DNA of 64,000 bases, from positions 62,001 to 126,000 of the forward strand of contig NZ_JACIJM010000005.1 of the NCBI RefSeq assembly GCF_014199395.1. The letters run 5' to 3'. Under the pieces are notes generated by a model. The model was not told where the DNA came from. It searched no databases and was given only the letters and a program-made list of their open reading frames with translations. Source of the stretch: Yoonia ponticola. GTDB lineage: Bacteria > Pseudomonadota > Alphaproteobacteria > Rhodobacterales > Rhodobacteraceae. A program made the position numbers and the translations under genes. Positions 18,691-28,636 of this stretch are shown piece after piece (the first letter of the stretch is position 1; every line of letters begins with the position of its first letter).

Positions 18691-20123
18691 AATTCATCGG
18701 CCTCGACCTCGGCACATCATCCCTCAAAGCCATCCTTGTTAACGACGATCAACAAATCCTAGGCGAACACGCAGTCCCGTTATCGGTCACACGCCCCGAC
18801 CGCGGTTGGTCCGAACAAGACCCGCAAAGCTGGTGCGACGCGGCCATCACGGCCCTATCCGCATTGGCCGCTAACCACGATTGCAGCGACGTCGGGGGCA
18901 TCGGCCTTGCAGGGCACATGCACGGTGCGACGCTCGTCGGCCACGACGACAAAGTCCTGCGCCCCTGCATGTTATGGAACGACACTCGCAGCCATGCGCA
19001 AGCAGCCACCATGGACGGATCACCAAAATTCCGCGACATCACAGGCAACATCGTCTTCCCCGGTTTCACGGCCCCCAAAGTCGATTGGGTCCGCGAAAAC
19101 GAACCCGAAATCTTTGCGAAAATCGCGAAAATCCTGTTGCCCAAAGACTACCTGCGCCTGTTCCTGACAGGTGAACACGTCTCGGAAATGTCCGACGCGG
19201 CAGGCACATCATGGCTCGACACAGGTAAACGCGACTGGTCCGACGACTTGCTCGCGGCTTGCCATTTGACCCGCGATCAAATGCCCCGCCTCGTCGAAGG
19301 ATCAGCCGAATCCGGCAGGCTTCGTGCTGACATCGCGGCACAAACGGGCTTACCCCAAGCTATCGTCGCAGGTGGCGCGGGTGACAACGCAGCGGCAGCC
19401 ATCGGTGCAGGCGTCGTAAAAGACGGCACCGCGTTTGTGTCGCTCGGCACCTCCGGCGTGCTGTTCGCAGCCAACAACGGCTACCGTCCGGACCCCGCAA
19501 CCGCCGTACACACATTCTGCCACGCGGTCCCCGACACATGGCACCAGATGGGCGTGATCCTTGCCGCCACCGATGCGCTCGAATGGTTGTCGCGCCTCAC
19601 AGGCCAATCCGCAGCGCAACTCACTGGCGACCTCGGGCAACTCCAAGCACCGTCAAAAACGCTGTTTTTGCCCTATCTTGGCGGCGAACGCACCCCGCAC
19701 AATGACGCGAACATGCGTGGGCAATTCCTACATCTGGACCACGCGACCGACGCAAAAGCAGCGGCGCGCGCGGTGCTTGAAGGCGTCACATATGCCTTCG
19801 CGGACTGCCAAACGGCACTCGCCGCGACCGGAACGACAATCAAAGCAGCGCTCGCAATGGGCGGCGGAACAAAGTCGCAATACTGGCTCGACTTGATCGC
19901 CACGACGCTGAACATCCAGCTGCATCTTCCCGAAGCCGGTGATTTTGGCGCTGCATTAGGCGCTGCACGGCTCGGGATGATGGCCGCAACCGACGCGGGT
20001 CCAGACATCGCCACGATGCCGCCAATCGCCACCACTATTGATCCGAACACCGCGTTGCATGCTGCCTTTTCCGAAGGCCATGCACGCTACCGCACCGCAT
20101 ATACCGCACTTAAGGACCTGTAA
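18687..20123 (+). CDS. xylB: Xylulokinase XylB
   Basis: Sugar kinase of the FGGY family (478 residues) that phosphorylates D-xylulose to xylulose-5-phosphate, feeding the pentose phosphate pathway. The N-terminal phosphate-binding loop [13 protein letters not shown], the GLAGHMHGA substrate motif near residue 75, the phosphate-2 loop [11 protein letters not shown] and the C-terminal adenosine motif [11 protein letters not shown] are all in place. It lies between xylG (4-bp overlap) and xylA (2-bp gap), so it is translated from the same mRNA. Confidence 0.96.
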   Translation: MKFIGLDLGTSSLKAILVNDDQQILGEHAVPLSVTRPDRGWSEQDPQSWCDAAITALSALAANHDCSDVGGIGLAGHMHGATLVGHDDKVLRPCMLWNDTRSHAQAATMDGSPKFRDITGNIVFPGFTAPKVDWVRENEPEIFAKIAKILLPKDYLRLFLTGEHVSEMSDAAGTSWLDTGKRDWSDDLLAACHLTRDQMPRLVEGSAESGRLRADIAAQTGLPQAIVAGGAGDNAAAAIGAGVVKDGTAFVSLGTSGVLFAANNGYRPDPATAVHTFCHAVPDTWHQMGVILAATDALEWLSRLTGQSAAQLTGDLGQLQAPSKTLFLPYLGGERTPHNDANMRGQFLHLDHATDAKAAARAVLEGVTYAFADCQTALAATGTTIKAALAMGGGTKSQYWLDLIATTLNIQLHLPEAGDFGAALGAARLGMMAATDAGPDIATMPPIATTIDPNTALHAAFSEGHARYRTAYTALKDL

Positions 20124-20125
20124 TC

Positions 20126-21427
20126 ATGACTGACTTCTTCAACGGCATCTCTAAAATCAAATACGAAGGGCCGCAGTCTGACAATGACTTTGCTTTCCGG
20201 CACTACAACCCTGACGAGGTCGTTATGGGCAAACGCATGGAAGAGCACCTGCGTTTCGGCGCGGCCTATTGGCACTCTTTTGCATGGCCTGGTGCTGACC
20301 CATTCGGCAGCGAAACCTTTGAGCGACCTTGGTTCGGTGACACGCTCGACCTCGCGAAACTCAAGGCCGACGTCGCATTCGAAATGTTCGACATCCTCGG
20401 CGTGCCCTACTACTGCTTTCACGACGCGGACGTTCGTCCCGAAGGTGCGGACTTCGCAGAAAACACACGCAACCTCGAAGCCATCGTCGACTATTTCGCC
20501 GAAAAGCAAGAAACCACCGGAACGAAATTGCTTTGGGGCACGGCCAACCTGTTCTCGCATCGGCGTTTCATGAGCGGTGCCGCGACCAACCCTGATCCAG
20601 ATGTCTTTGCGTTTTCTGCGGCGACGATCAAAACCTGCATGGATGCGACGATCAAACTGGGCGGTGAAAACTACGTTCTTTGGGGCGGACGCGAAGGCTA
20701 TGAAACACTGCTCAACACCGACATGGGTCGCGAACGGCAGCAGGCCGGGCGGATGCTGCAAATGGTCGTCGATTACAAATATAAGATGGGATACAAAGGC
20801 GCGATCTTGATCGAGCCAAAGCCGCAAGAGCCGACAAAGCACCAATACGACTTTGACGTCGCAACGGTTTACGGTTTCCTTAAGGATTTCGGCCTCGAAG
20901 GTGAAGTACAAGTCAATATCGAACAGGGTCACGCCATTCTCGCGGGACATTCGTTTGAACACGAATTGGCACTTGCCCGCGAGTTGGGAATTTTCGGGTC
21001 CATCGATATGAACCGGAACGACTACCAATCGGGCTGGGATACCGACCAGTTTCCAAACAACGTGCCTGAAATGACCTTGGCTTATTACGAAGTCCTGCGC
21101 GCTGGCGGCTTCAAAACGGGCGGCACCAACTTTGATTCTAAACTTCGCCGCCAATCCATTGATCCAGAGGATTTGATCCTCGCCCATGTTGGTGGCATGG
21201 ACGCTTGCGCGGCAGGCTTCAAAGCTGCCGCAGCGATGCTGGCCGACGGCAAACTCGAAGCAGCGCGTGACGCGAGATACGCTGGCTGGGAAACCGACGC
21301 GGGTAAATCACTGCTGGACAGCGACTTGAATGCGATCACGGCTCGGGTGCTGAACGAAGGCATCAATCCGACACCAAAATCAGGACGCCAAGAACGTCTC
21401 GAAAACCTAGTAAATCGTTACACATAA
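20126..21427 (+). CDS. xylA: Xylose isomerase XylA
   Basis: Cytoplasmic enzyme that converts D-xylose to D-xylulose, 433 residues, typical of the class II (long) isomerases. Metal- and substrate-binding motifs are visible: [13 protein letters not shown] with the catalytic histidine, [15 protein letters not shown], and [16 protein letters not shown] with the metal-binding glutamate. It closes the xyl operon; the gene on its right is convergent. With XylB it makes the isomerase route complete in this window. Confidence 0.97.
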   Translation: MTDFFNGISKIKYEGPQSDNDFAFRHYNPDEVVMGKRMEEHLRFGAAYWHSFAWPGADPFGSETFERPWFGDTLDLAKLKADVAFEMFDILGVPYYCFHDADVRPEGADFAENTRNLEAIVDYFAEKQETTGTKLLWGTANLFSHRRFMSGAATNPDPDVFAFSAATIKTCMDATIKLGGENYVLWGGREGYETLLNTDMGRERQQAGRMLQMVVDYKYKMGYKGAILIEPKPQEPTKHQYDFDVATVYGFLKDFGLEGEVQVNIEQGHAILAGHSFEHELALARELGIFGSIDMNRNDYQSGWDTDQFPNNVPEMTLAYYEVLRAGGFKTGGTNFDSKLRRQSIDPEDLILAHVGGMDACAAGFKAAAAMLADGKLEAARDARYAGWETDAGKSLLDSDLNAITARVLNEGINPTPKSGRQERLENLVNRYT

Positions 21428-21435
21428 CTCCAGCA

Positions 21436-21915
21436 TCATAGGGTTGTCTTTTGGAAATGTGCCGGTGGCTGGCCATATTCGACTGACGACCCTTTTCCAT
21501 CCAGAACTGACCATCGCGCTGCAATCAAATGGAACGTGCGCGTCTCGAACCCATTGCCGTCTGCCGTAAACTGCGGTCGCCATGCACCTTCGATCCGCAT
21601 AGGTAGTCTGCTTTTTCTGACATCTGCGACGTGTTCTTGGGCGTCCAACAGCGCTGTTAATCGCGCGATAATCGGCGCGGTTTTATCACTGCGACGGCCA
21701 GCAAAAGTCACCGCAATTTCCAAATCGCCTTTCACCAGCCCCGTCACGATCAGATCGTCGCGGTTATTTTTGCGCATGACGGGGATCAAATCGACATCAA
21801 TATGACAGACGGTATTCTGGAATAGACCCGCATCTTCAATCTGCGGGCTGACCGTCATCGGTGTTTGGCGATTTTCCATATATCTGATCCGAGCAGTGGC
21901 TGTTTGGACCACCAT
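21436..21915 (-). CDS. Hypothetical protein, 159 residues
   Basis: No family recognised. It has no signal peptide or transmembrane helix; the composition is mixed and compatible with a small cytoplasmic beta-rich protein. GGAG lies five bases before the ATG at 21915, which supports the start. It is 23 bp downstream of the SsuC-like permease gene on the same strand, so it is likely cotranscribed and may serve the same transporter or the xox region. It converges with xylA. Confidence 0.65.
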   Translation of the reverse strand: MVVQTATARIRYMENRQTPMTVSPQIEDAGLFQNTVCHIDVDLIPVMRKNNRDDLIVTGLVKGDLEIAVTFAGRRSDKTAPIIARLTALLDAQEHVADVRKSRLPMRIEGAWRPQFTADGNGFETRTFHLIAARWSVLDGKGSSVEYGQPPAHFQKTTL

Positions 21916-21938
21916 AACACTCCGAGATTAAGGAAAAG

Positions 21939-22697
21939 TTATCGCCACCGCGTGACTCGTCGTTCCCATGCCTGAATAACGGTCCATTCGAGGATTAAGA
22001 TAAAAATAACAAAGCTTAACGCGTAGGCCATCACGTAACCAATTTCGAACAACTGAAAATAGAGGTGGATTTGAAAGCCAACGCCGTTGCTACGCCCTAA
22101 AAATTCGACGACCAAAACGATCTTCCAAATGATCGCCAAACCGTTGCGTGTCGTGGATGCGATGAACGGCCATAACTGTGGCAGCGTGACGTGTCGTAGG
22201 CGGTCGAATCGGCTCATTTGAAATGACCGCGCCATGTCATTTAATTTTGGGTCAAGTGCCCGTGTTCCTTCGCGAATTGTCGTTGCTACCATCGCCGTTT
22301 TATTCAGCGCAACAGCCGTAATCGCGGCCACTTCGTTCAAGCCAATCCACAGGTAGCACAGCACGATGACGACCAGTGCGGGGATGTTCAAAAACACAAC
22401 CAACCACGCGCTAAACCACAGGTCCAACGTCCGGTTCAGACCCATCGCAATCCCGATGATCAGCCCTAGCGTCATGGCCAATCCGAATGCCGCTGCGACC
22501 CGCCAAATCGTGGCTAACAGATGCTCTGCCAACGCCCCTGATGCGGCCTCTTTTTGCATAATTTGCCAAACCGCCGCTGGCGTAGGCAATACCGTCGGGT
22601 CCGCCTTGATCAACGCCAAAATCCACCAAAATACGACCAATCCAACGATGGAAAGCACCATAATTCCGTTGGTCATTTTTGGGTTTTCTGGCGTCAT
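21939..22697 (-). CDS. ABC transporter permease, SsuC/TauC-like
   Basis: Inner-membrane permease of 252 residues with about six hydrophobic helices, including MVLSIVGLVVFWWILALI at the N-terminus, and the cytoplasmic EAA-type loop near residues 145-170. It resembles the nitrate/sulfonate/taurine permease family. No ATPase or binding-protein gene adjoins it; the best matching partners are at 32185-33782, 9.5 kb away on the same strand. In lanthanide methanol clusters, importers of this kind occur next to xoxF; the substrate is unknown. Confidence 0.85.
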   Translation of the reverse strand: MTPENPKMTNGIMVLSIVGLVVFWWILALIKADPTVLPTPAAVWQIMQKEAASGALAEHLLATIWRVAAAFGLAMTLGLIIGIAMGLNRTLDLWFSAWLVVFLNIPALVVIVLCYLWIGLNEVAAITAVALNKTAMVATTIREGTRALDPKLNDMARSFQMSRFDRLRHVTLPQLWPFIASTTRNGLAIIWKIVLVVEFLGRSNGVGFQIHLYFQLFEIGYVMAYALSFVIFILILEWTVIQAWERRVTRWR

Positions 22698-22801
22698 AAA
22701 AACACCTTGTCACGAAACGCACATCGACCCCAAATCCAAAATGCCCACCCTTGACCTAAGTCGCATAGGCCGGATTGTCCTTGCCGCATAGGATCACGCC
22801 A

Positions 22802-24877
22802 ATGCGGTTTTTCATGATCATATTTGCGGTACTTTGGGCCGCGACAACCACGGCAGAGCCCTTGGGCCGCGACGTTTTGGAACCCTATATCGCGCCGCCG
22901 ATGGAGTTGGGCGAGCAACTAAATGACGAGGGTGTGTGGCAATTGCTCAATTCCGGCGGCGCAGAGGCAGGATATGTGTTCGAAACCGAACCTATGGCGC
23001 CGTTGCCCGGGTTTTCTGGCGCGTCGATCAACATGCTTGTGGTACTCGATCTTGATGGCCGTTTTTTGGACGTCAAACTCATTTCCCACAACGAACCGAT
23101 CTTCGTATCCGGCCTCGGTGAAGCCGCGTTTCACAAGTTTTTCGAGCAGTATCGCGGCCATTCGATTTCCGACTCCCTCGTGGTCGGCTCGCCTTATGGG
23201 GCGGGCAGCGAAGGCTCCGCGCTGGTCTATTTGGACGGCGTGACAAAGGCGACGGCGTCGGTGCGCATCGCCCACGAAAGCATCCTTGCCGCCGCGCTCA
23301 AGGTCGCGCGTGAAAAGATGGGCGGCATATCCAGCGGCCCGCCTGCCTACCCAAACCCTGATTATTCCGAGGCCCTGACATGGGACGATTTGATCGCACA
23401 GGGCATCGTGACCAGAACCACATTTACTAATGCCGAAGTGGCCGACGATTTCAAAGGCACAATATGGGAATTTGATGATCCAGTAGGAAATGCCAATCCA
23501 GATGGTGTCTATCTTGATCTGTGGGCTGTTGATCTTGGCCCGCAGTCCATCGCACGCGCCGTGCTTTCGCCGAGTAGTTTCGACGAGCTTCAGGGCTTCA
23601 TGGCGATCTCGACCACCGACGAGCCGATCCTGCTGATCGAGACAGGACGCCATGGACTTGTCACCGATGATTTCGTCCGAAATACCTCCCCCGATCTGAT
23701 CAGCGCGGTCCAAGGTGGTTTCCCGATTGCGTTCCGCGACGCCGACATTTTCATCCAGCTTCATCCTGACCTGCCCGACGAACTCCACGACGGAGCAGCC
23801 TTGATCCTGCGGACAGATAGGCGACTTGGCTTCGATCCAACCGCTGAATGGACATTAAATATCAAGGCGTTACGCGCCCATGGCGTATTCCAACCAGAAA
23901 TGGGGTCAGTCACTCTGGCCACCACGCTTTCCACCGACGACCGCTTTTTCTCACGTCCCGTCGTCATCAAAACACGCCCGCCATGGCTCGACGCACTTTA
24001 TAACCGCTCCACCGATCTCATCATTCTCAGCGTGTTCCTCGTCGGCCTTGTGGCGCTTTTAGGAACGAACCTAAACCGCCTCGCGGGCCATCGCTATTTC
24101 ACACCTATCCGCCTGACAATACTCGCTTTTATGACGGGTTTCATCGGGTGGTGGGGCCAAGGTCAACTGTCCATCGCCACGCCAATCGCACTGATCCGGA
24201 CAGCGTTCGAAGGCGGCAGCCTCAGCTTTCTACTCTACGACCCGTTTTCACTATTCATCTGGGCGGTCAGCATCGTCGGTTTCGTCCTGTGGGGCAGGGG
24301 GCTTTTCTGCGGCTGGCTGTGCCCGTTCGGCGCGTTGCAAGAATTCGCACATCACATCGGCCGCGTCCTACGCATCGCGCAAATCGAACCATCCGCCGTA
24401 TGGGATGACCGCCTGAAATGGGTCAAATACATCGTCCTCGCAGGCATGGTCGCATTGATTTTCACAGCCCCCGCACGCCTCGACAAAGCGATCGAAATCG
24501 AACCATTCAAGACCGCAATCACCACGTTCTTCATCCGCGAATGGTACTACGTGGCATACGCGGCTGGGCTTTTATTGCTTTCGATGGTCCTGTTCAAAGG
24601 CTTCTGCCGCTACGTTTGCCCGCTCGGCGCAGTCATGGCAATCGGCGGGCTCGTCCGGGGGCGCAACTGGATTGAACGCCGCGCAGAATGCGGATCACCT
24701 TGCCAATTATGTAAAGTAAAATGCAACTACGGCGCGATTAAAAAGACTGGCGAAATCCAGTATTCTGAATGCTTCGGATGCCTTGATTGCGTCACGATCC
24801 ATGACAGCCCAACCCAATGCGTGCCTCTGATCCTCGCCGCGAAAGGGCGCAAACTGCAAGGAATAGCCGCCGAATGA
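22802..24877 (+). CDS. NosR/NirI-like membrane flavo-iron-sulfur protein
   Basis: Polytopic protein of 691 residues from the ATG at 22802 (AGGA 8 bp upstream). Residues 1-18 form a signal segment. A periplasmic FMN-binding domain carries the flavinylation motif DGVTKATAS, with T151 the predicted FMN attachment site. After a linker there are at least five transmembrane segments with the polyferredoxin motifs CGWLCPFG and CRYVCPLG, then a C-terminal [4Fe-4S] region (CGSPCQLCKVKC and CFGCLDC). NosR passes quinol electrons to periplasmic reductases in denitrification. Here there is no nos or nir gene; the setting is a methanol oxidation cluster, with apbE overlapping its stop. Confidence 0.88.
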   Translation: MRFFMIIFAVLWAATTTAEPLGRDVLEPYIAPPMELGEQLNDEGVWQLLNSGGAEAGYVFETEPMAPLPGFSGASINMLVVLDLDGRFLDVKLISHNEPIFVSGLGEAAFHKFFEQYRGHSISDSLVVGSPYGAGSEGSALVYLDGVTKATASVRIAHESILAAALKVAREKMGGISSGPPAYPNPDYSEALTWDDLIAQGIVTRTTFTNAEVADDFKGTIWEFDDPVGNANPDGVYLDLWAVDLGPQSIARAVLSPSSFDELQGFMAISTTDEPILLIETGRHGLVTDDFVRNTSPDLISAVQGGFPIAFRDADIFIQLHPDLPDELHDGAALILRTDRRLGFDPTAEWTLNIKALRAHGVFQPEMGSVTLATTLSTDDRFFSRPVVIKTRPPWLDALYNRSTDLIILSVFLVGLVALLGTNLNRLAGHRYFTPIRLTILAFMTGFIGWWGQGQLSIATPIALIRTAFEGGSLSFLLYDPFSLFIWAVSIVGFVLWGRGLFCGWLCPFGALQEFAHHIGRVLRIAQIEPSAVWDDRLKWVKYIVLAGMVALIFTAPARLDKAIEIEPFKTAITTFFIREWYYVAYAAGLLLLSMVLFKGFCRYVCPLGAVMAIGGLVRGRNWIERRAECGSPCQLCKVKCNYGAIKKTGEIQYSECFGCLDCVTIHDSPTQCVPLILAAKGRKLQGIAAE

Positions 24878-25728
24878 CACTGTCTCGCCGCCGTTTTTTA
24901 ACCATTAGTGCCGCCATGGCCGCAACGCCTGCTTGGGCCGGACAAGAAACATGGCATGGTCGCGCTTTCGGTGCAGATGTCAGCTTAACAATCCGTGGCC
25001 CCCGCGAACCTGCACAAGCCGCCATTCATACCGCGCGGCAAATGCTAGGCGAGGTCGAGCATCTGTTCAGCCTTTTCGATGAAACATCAACGCTGTCAAA
25101 CCTCAATGAAAATGGACACTTACTGCGCCCAGATCCGCGCTTTGTCACATTGATGCAAGCCGCCGATCAAGGATTTAAACAAACCAAAGGGTTGTTCGAC
25201 CCATCCATCCAGCCATTGTGGAAAGCACTGGCAAGCAACGCGCCCACTGACGTCGCGAAAGCCGCTATCGGCTGGGATCGCGTCCGTTTCGACAGCACTC
25301 AGGTCACGCTCGACACGAACCAAGCGTTAACCTTCAATGGCATCGCCCAAGGCTATGCGACCGACCTTATCACCGAACATCTAACCAGCCTTGGAATGAC
25401 CAACACATTGGTCAATATCGGAGAGTTTCGGGCAATTGGCGGACCATTCACGCTTGGGCTATCAGACCCAACCCAAGGCCACCTTGGCAACCGTAGCTTG
25501 CAAAACAACGCCATCGCGACGTCTAGTCCCGCAGGTCACATCATGCACCCAACTCAGGTCGCGCAATGGTCCACCGTGTCCGTCGAAGCAACCACAGCGA
25601 CCACCGCAGACTACTTGTCGACGGCACTATGCCTCGCGCCATTTGATCAAATAACAGAGATCAGCAAACTGCCCGAAGTCAGCCGCATCACGCTGGTCGA
25701 TTTCGATGGGAACCTGACAACGATTTAG
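24874..25728 (+). CDS. apbE: ApbE-family FAD:protein FMN transferase
   Basis: Periplasmic flavin transferase of 284 residues that attaches FMN to threonine in target proteins. The N-terminus (LSRRRFLTISAAMAATPAWA) is a twin-arginine signal. Family motifs include FDPSIQPLWKA near residue 110, FNGIAQGYATD in the middle and LVNIGEFRAIG. The start overlaps the stop of the NosR-like gene (ATGA); the flavinylation motif in that protein is its obvious substrate. The gene converges with xoxJ, sharing TTAG as the stop codons of both strands. Confidence 0.92.
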   Translation: MTLSRRRFLTISAAMAATPAWAGQETWHGRAFGADVSLTIRGPREPAQAAIHTARQMLGEVEHLFSLFDETSTLSNLNENGHLLRPDPRFVTLMQAADQGFKQTKGLFDPSIQPLWKALASNAPTDVAKAAIGWDRVRFDSTQVTLDTNQALTFNGIAQGYATDLITEHLTSLGMTNTLVNIGEFRAIGGPFTLGLSDPTQGHLGNRSLQNNAIATSSPAGHIMHPTQVAQWSTVSVEATTATTADYLSTALCLAPFDQITEISKLPEVSRITLVDFDGNLTTI

Positions 25729-26618
25729 CGTTCAGGTGCTTGGTGTGTCAGCCCGTAGCTTTCGTAAATCGCAGCAATCCGACCGTCTTGCAGCGCATAG
25801 TTAATCGCATCATCAACGGCATAGGACAGCGGGCGATAACGAAAATTCACCGCAACACCCAATGTCCATTCGCTAACCGCAAAACCGGCAAGAGGCGGCT
25901 GATGGACGGCAGAACTGTCGGACAACCCAAATTCCAGCTGGTTCAACGGTCCCATCGCGGCCATCACGTCGCCAGCATTCAGCGCAGCCATGCCGTCGGC
26001 CATCGTCGGAAATCGTCGCACATTGCTAGCCATTTGACCGCCACCAAACGAGGCAAGGTAGAAATCCGCAATTGAATCGTTCTCAACCGCAACGCTATCA
26101 AACCGGAAATACGCGGGAACAGGTTTTTCCTCGGGATAACTGTTTTTATCATAGGCGATGGCGATGGACTCGCCTGCATATTGTCCTGTAAAAACAACCT
26201 GTTCTACCCGACATTTAAACGCACTGTTGTAGGGCACGCGCATCATGACGTTGGCAATCCGCCCGCCAATAATCGCGCCTTTCCAGATGTTCGTCAGCAG
26301 ATCAGCCTCTAGATTTTCGCCCGCATCCACAAAGTTGAACCGCGCTTCGACGCCAATATCTTCGGCAATGATCCGCGCGATATCGATATCAACGCCGACA
26401 GGTTTTCCACCCTGTTCCCATGAATAGGGCGGAAAATCTTCGTAGACCGCGAACAACATATGACCCTGCTCTTGGATCGCATCCATGTCCTGCCCCACGT
26501 CATCACGACCCACATTCTGTGGTCGCGCTTGGGGAACATAATCGGCACAGGGGTCTTGGGCAGCTGCTTGTCCAGCGACAAACAACCCCAGCACAAACAG
26601 ACTAGAACGCAGGATCAA
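25725..26618 (-). CDS. xoxJ: XoxJ/MoxJ-type periplasmic binding protein of the methanol oxidation system
   Basis: Periplasmic solute-binding fold protein of 297 residues with a signal peptide (residues 1-20, ending QAAAQ). It has the family-3 binding-protein pattern (LFAVYEDFPPYSWEQ, VGVDIDIARIIAEDIG). Located directly after xoxG, it matches XoxJ, which is thought to help assemble or activate XoxF or pass electrons rather than import solutes. Ten bp separate it from xoxG, so the two form an operon. Confidence 0.85.
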   Translation of the reverse strand: MILRSSLFVLGLFVAGQAAAQDPCADYVPQARPQNVGRDDVGQDMDAIQEQGHMLFAVYEDFPPYSWEQGGKPVGVDIDIARIIAEDIGVEARFNFVDAGENLEADLLTNIWKGAIIGGRIANVMMRVPYNSAFKCRVEQVVFTGQYAGESIAIAYDKNSYPEEKPVPAYFRFDSVAVENDSIADFYLASFGGGQMASNVRRFPTMADGMAALNAGDVMAAMGPLNQLEFGLSDSSAVHQPPLAGFAVSEWTLGVAVNFRYRPLSYAVDDAINYALQDGRIAAIYESYGLTHQAPER

Positions 26619-26627
26619 AGGCGGCTC

Positions 26628-27323
26628 CTATTGGGCAGCTGACAGGCCAATTGTCAGGGTTTCAGCGGCGGCGGCATACTTTTCGGTGGTGCCATCAATC
26701 AGGTTCGCGGCGCGGAATGCAACACTATCGGCGACAGGCGCGCCGGACATTGTTGGAATTTCGGTAGCGATTTCAGTCAATCTTGCCTTCAAGGCATCCG
26801 CATCAGCACCCGCAGGATCATCGCCAAACACGGCAAGCTGATCGCGCAAATCCGCTAATTCGTCGGCAAATTCTGCCATTGCATAGTCATCTGGACGGGT
26901 CTCGATATACGTCCGGATCGCCCAAGCAGCGTCTTGACCCAACATCTCGCCAAAGGCTGGCATCTTGTTCGATCCGTTCTGGGTGTAGCCCGTGCGGAAC
27001 CGCTCAACATACCATTCGTCGCCATATTCCTCGGCCTCAAGGAACCGAAGATCAGGCGCAAGCCCGCCCGAAACGACCTCTAGCCCGTGACAACGCGCAC
27101 AGTTTTGGTTGTAGCCGGACGCGCCGATTTGCAGGGCCTTGTTCCAGACGTCTTCACCAGCCGCTTCGGCGCGATAGGGGTTCTCGATCAGCCATTCGTC
27201 ACCGTTTTCAGGCAGGCCCGCCGTGTTCACAGGCTGCGGGTTCACATCGCCATGGGCGTTGGCCAGCGTGGCGGCTGCAATCGTTGCAATGGTTAATGCA
27301 GAGCGGAAAGTAAGGGTGCGCAT
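26628..27323 (-). CDS. xoxG: XoxG, periplasmic c-type cytochrome (electron acceptor of XoxF)
   Basis: Exported monohaem cytochrome c of 231 residues: signal peptide at residues 1-23, haem site CARCHG (C75, C78, H79) and a candidate axial methionine in NKMPAFGEML (M121). XoxG-type cytochromes take electrons from the PQQ of XoxF and pass them to the terminal oxidase. The ATG at 27323 is chosen since GGAGAA lies 5 bp upstream; a TTG further upstream is unlikely. The gene order xoxG-xoxJ is conserved in this family, although here the pair is 6.7 kb from xoxF and on the other strand. Confidence 0.9.
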   Translation of the reverse strand: MRTLTFRSALTIATIAAATLANAHGDVNPQPVNTAGLPENGDEWLIENPYRAEAAGEDVWNKALQIGASGYNQNCARCHGLEVVSGGLAPDLRFLEAEEYGDEWYVERFRTGYTQNGSNKMPAFGEMLGQDAAWAIRTYIETRPDDYAMAEFADELADLRDQLAVFGDDPAGADADALKARLTEIATEIPTMSGAPVADSVAFRAANLIDGTTEKYAAAAETLTIGLSAAQ

Positions 27324-27469
27324 AGGGTTCTCCAAACCGGGCTATTCAAGTGTTGCGCTGATCTTATTCACGTCCGGCATGCCCGTGGTATTGGACCTTT
27401 GTTGTGGTTCGGGGGGACTGCGACCAAGGTCTTATTAGACGGCGCACGGCGACCTGTTAGCGTTTCGAT

Positions 27470-28636
27470 ATGAAAAATTTTACTCAGTATTCAGTGCTAT
27501 TTTGCACCTGCTTTGGCATGTCCGCACAGGCAGAGGTCGCGTTGGACGTGACCTATCTGTCGGTGTTCGAGGCGCAGCCGCCAACGCTTTCAAATCTTGA
27601 CGCGGAACCGGTCGATATCGGTGTCGCGGGCGCCCTGACAGGGCTTGATGACAACATCACGACCGGACGGTTTCTGGGGCACAACTACGCTTTGAATGTT
27701 GTGCAACTGGACGACGGTGACGACGCAATTGCGGCGGCCAAAACCGCGCTCGCAGCCTCGCCTTACTTGATCCTAGACGCGCCGCCAGCGATGCTTTTGG
27801 CTATCGCGGACCTTCCCGAAGCGGCGGATGCGATCCTGTTTAACACGTCGTCTGGCGACCTGGATTTGCGTGACAGCGCATGCCGCGCGAACCTGCTCCA
27901 TACCTTGCCGTCCGATAAAATGCGCACCGACGCATTGGCGCAATTTTTCCTCACACGGCGCTGGGACGATCTGGTGATGATCACCGGAAGGCACCCCCAA
28001 GACGTGTCTTATGCAGAGGCGATGCGCAGCAGTTTAATCAAATTTGGTCTAGAATTATCAAGCGAAAAAACGTGGGAATTCGACGCCGACATGCGCCGCG
28101 CAGCGAGCCAAGAAATTCCGTTATTCACCCAAGATTTGGGCGACTACGACGTCATGATTCTCGCGGACGAGCTTCATGATTTTGGCCGCTACGTGCTGTA
28201 TAATACTTGGGAAGCCCGCCCCGTCGCAGGCTCCGAAGGGTTAACAGCCGTCACATGGTCACCCGTCATCGAACAATGGGGCGCTGCACAATTGCAAAGC
28301 CGTTTCGAAGTCAAAAATGCCCGCGACATGACCAGTCAAGACTACGCTGCATGGGCGGCGATCCGAACCTTGGGCGAGGCGGTGACGCGCACAAATGCCG
28401 CAGATCCGGCGACGCTGCGCGACTACATTCTATCGCCGGAATTTGAACTCGCGGGCTTTAAGGGGCGGCCATTAACTTTTCGGTCATGGAACGGCCAACT
28501 GCGCCAACCTATCGCAATCGCACACCCACGCGCGCTCGTTGCGCAGGCCCCGCTCGACGGATTTTTACACCAAGTTAATGAATTAGACACACTCGGGCTC
28601 GACCAACCCGAAAGCAATTGTGAGGTATTCCAATGA
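27470..28636 (+). CDS. PQQ-dehydrogenase-associated ABC transporter substrate-binding protein (TIGR03863-like)
   Basis: Exported protein of 388 residues (signal peptide to about residue 23, ending AQAEV) with the fold of branched-chain amino-acid binding proteins. It resembles the family found with PQQ-dependent alcohol dehydrogenase systems. The substrate is unknown. It is the first gene of a plus-strand operon that also holds a beta-propeller protein, a small secreted protein and an ABC-2 type ATPase and permease. The gene starts 147 bp from xoxG in a divergent arrangement. Confidence 0.82.
   Translation: MKNFTQYSVLFCTCFGMSAQAEVALDVTYLSVFEAQPPTLSNLDAEPVDIGVAGALTGLDDNITTGRFLGHNYALNVVQLDDGDDAIAAAKTALAASPYLILDAPPAMLLAIADLPEAADAILFNTSSGDLDLRDSACRANLLHTLPSDKMRTDALAQFFLTRRWDDLVMITGRHPQDVSYAEAMRSSLIKFGLELSSEKTWEFDADMRRAASQEIPLFTQDLGDYDVMILADELHDFGRYVLYNTWEARPVAGSEGLTAVTWSPVIEQWGAAQLQSRFEVKNARDMTSQDYAAWAAIRTLGEAVTRTNAADPATLRDYILSPEFELAGFKGRPLTFRSWNGQLRQPIAIAHPRALVAQAPLDGFLHQVNELDTLGLDQPESNCEVFQ

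Noticed and set aside
20087-21187. Minus-strand frame of 366 codons within xylA
   Set aside because: It mirrors the xylose isomerase gene, which has all family motifs; the antisense frame lacks a ribosome site and any domain.
22919-23788. Minus-strand frame of 289 codons inside the NosR-like gene
   Set aside because: Antisense shadow; the plus-strand protein has signal peptide, flavinylation motif and iron-sulfur motifs.
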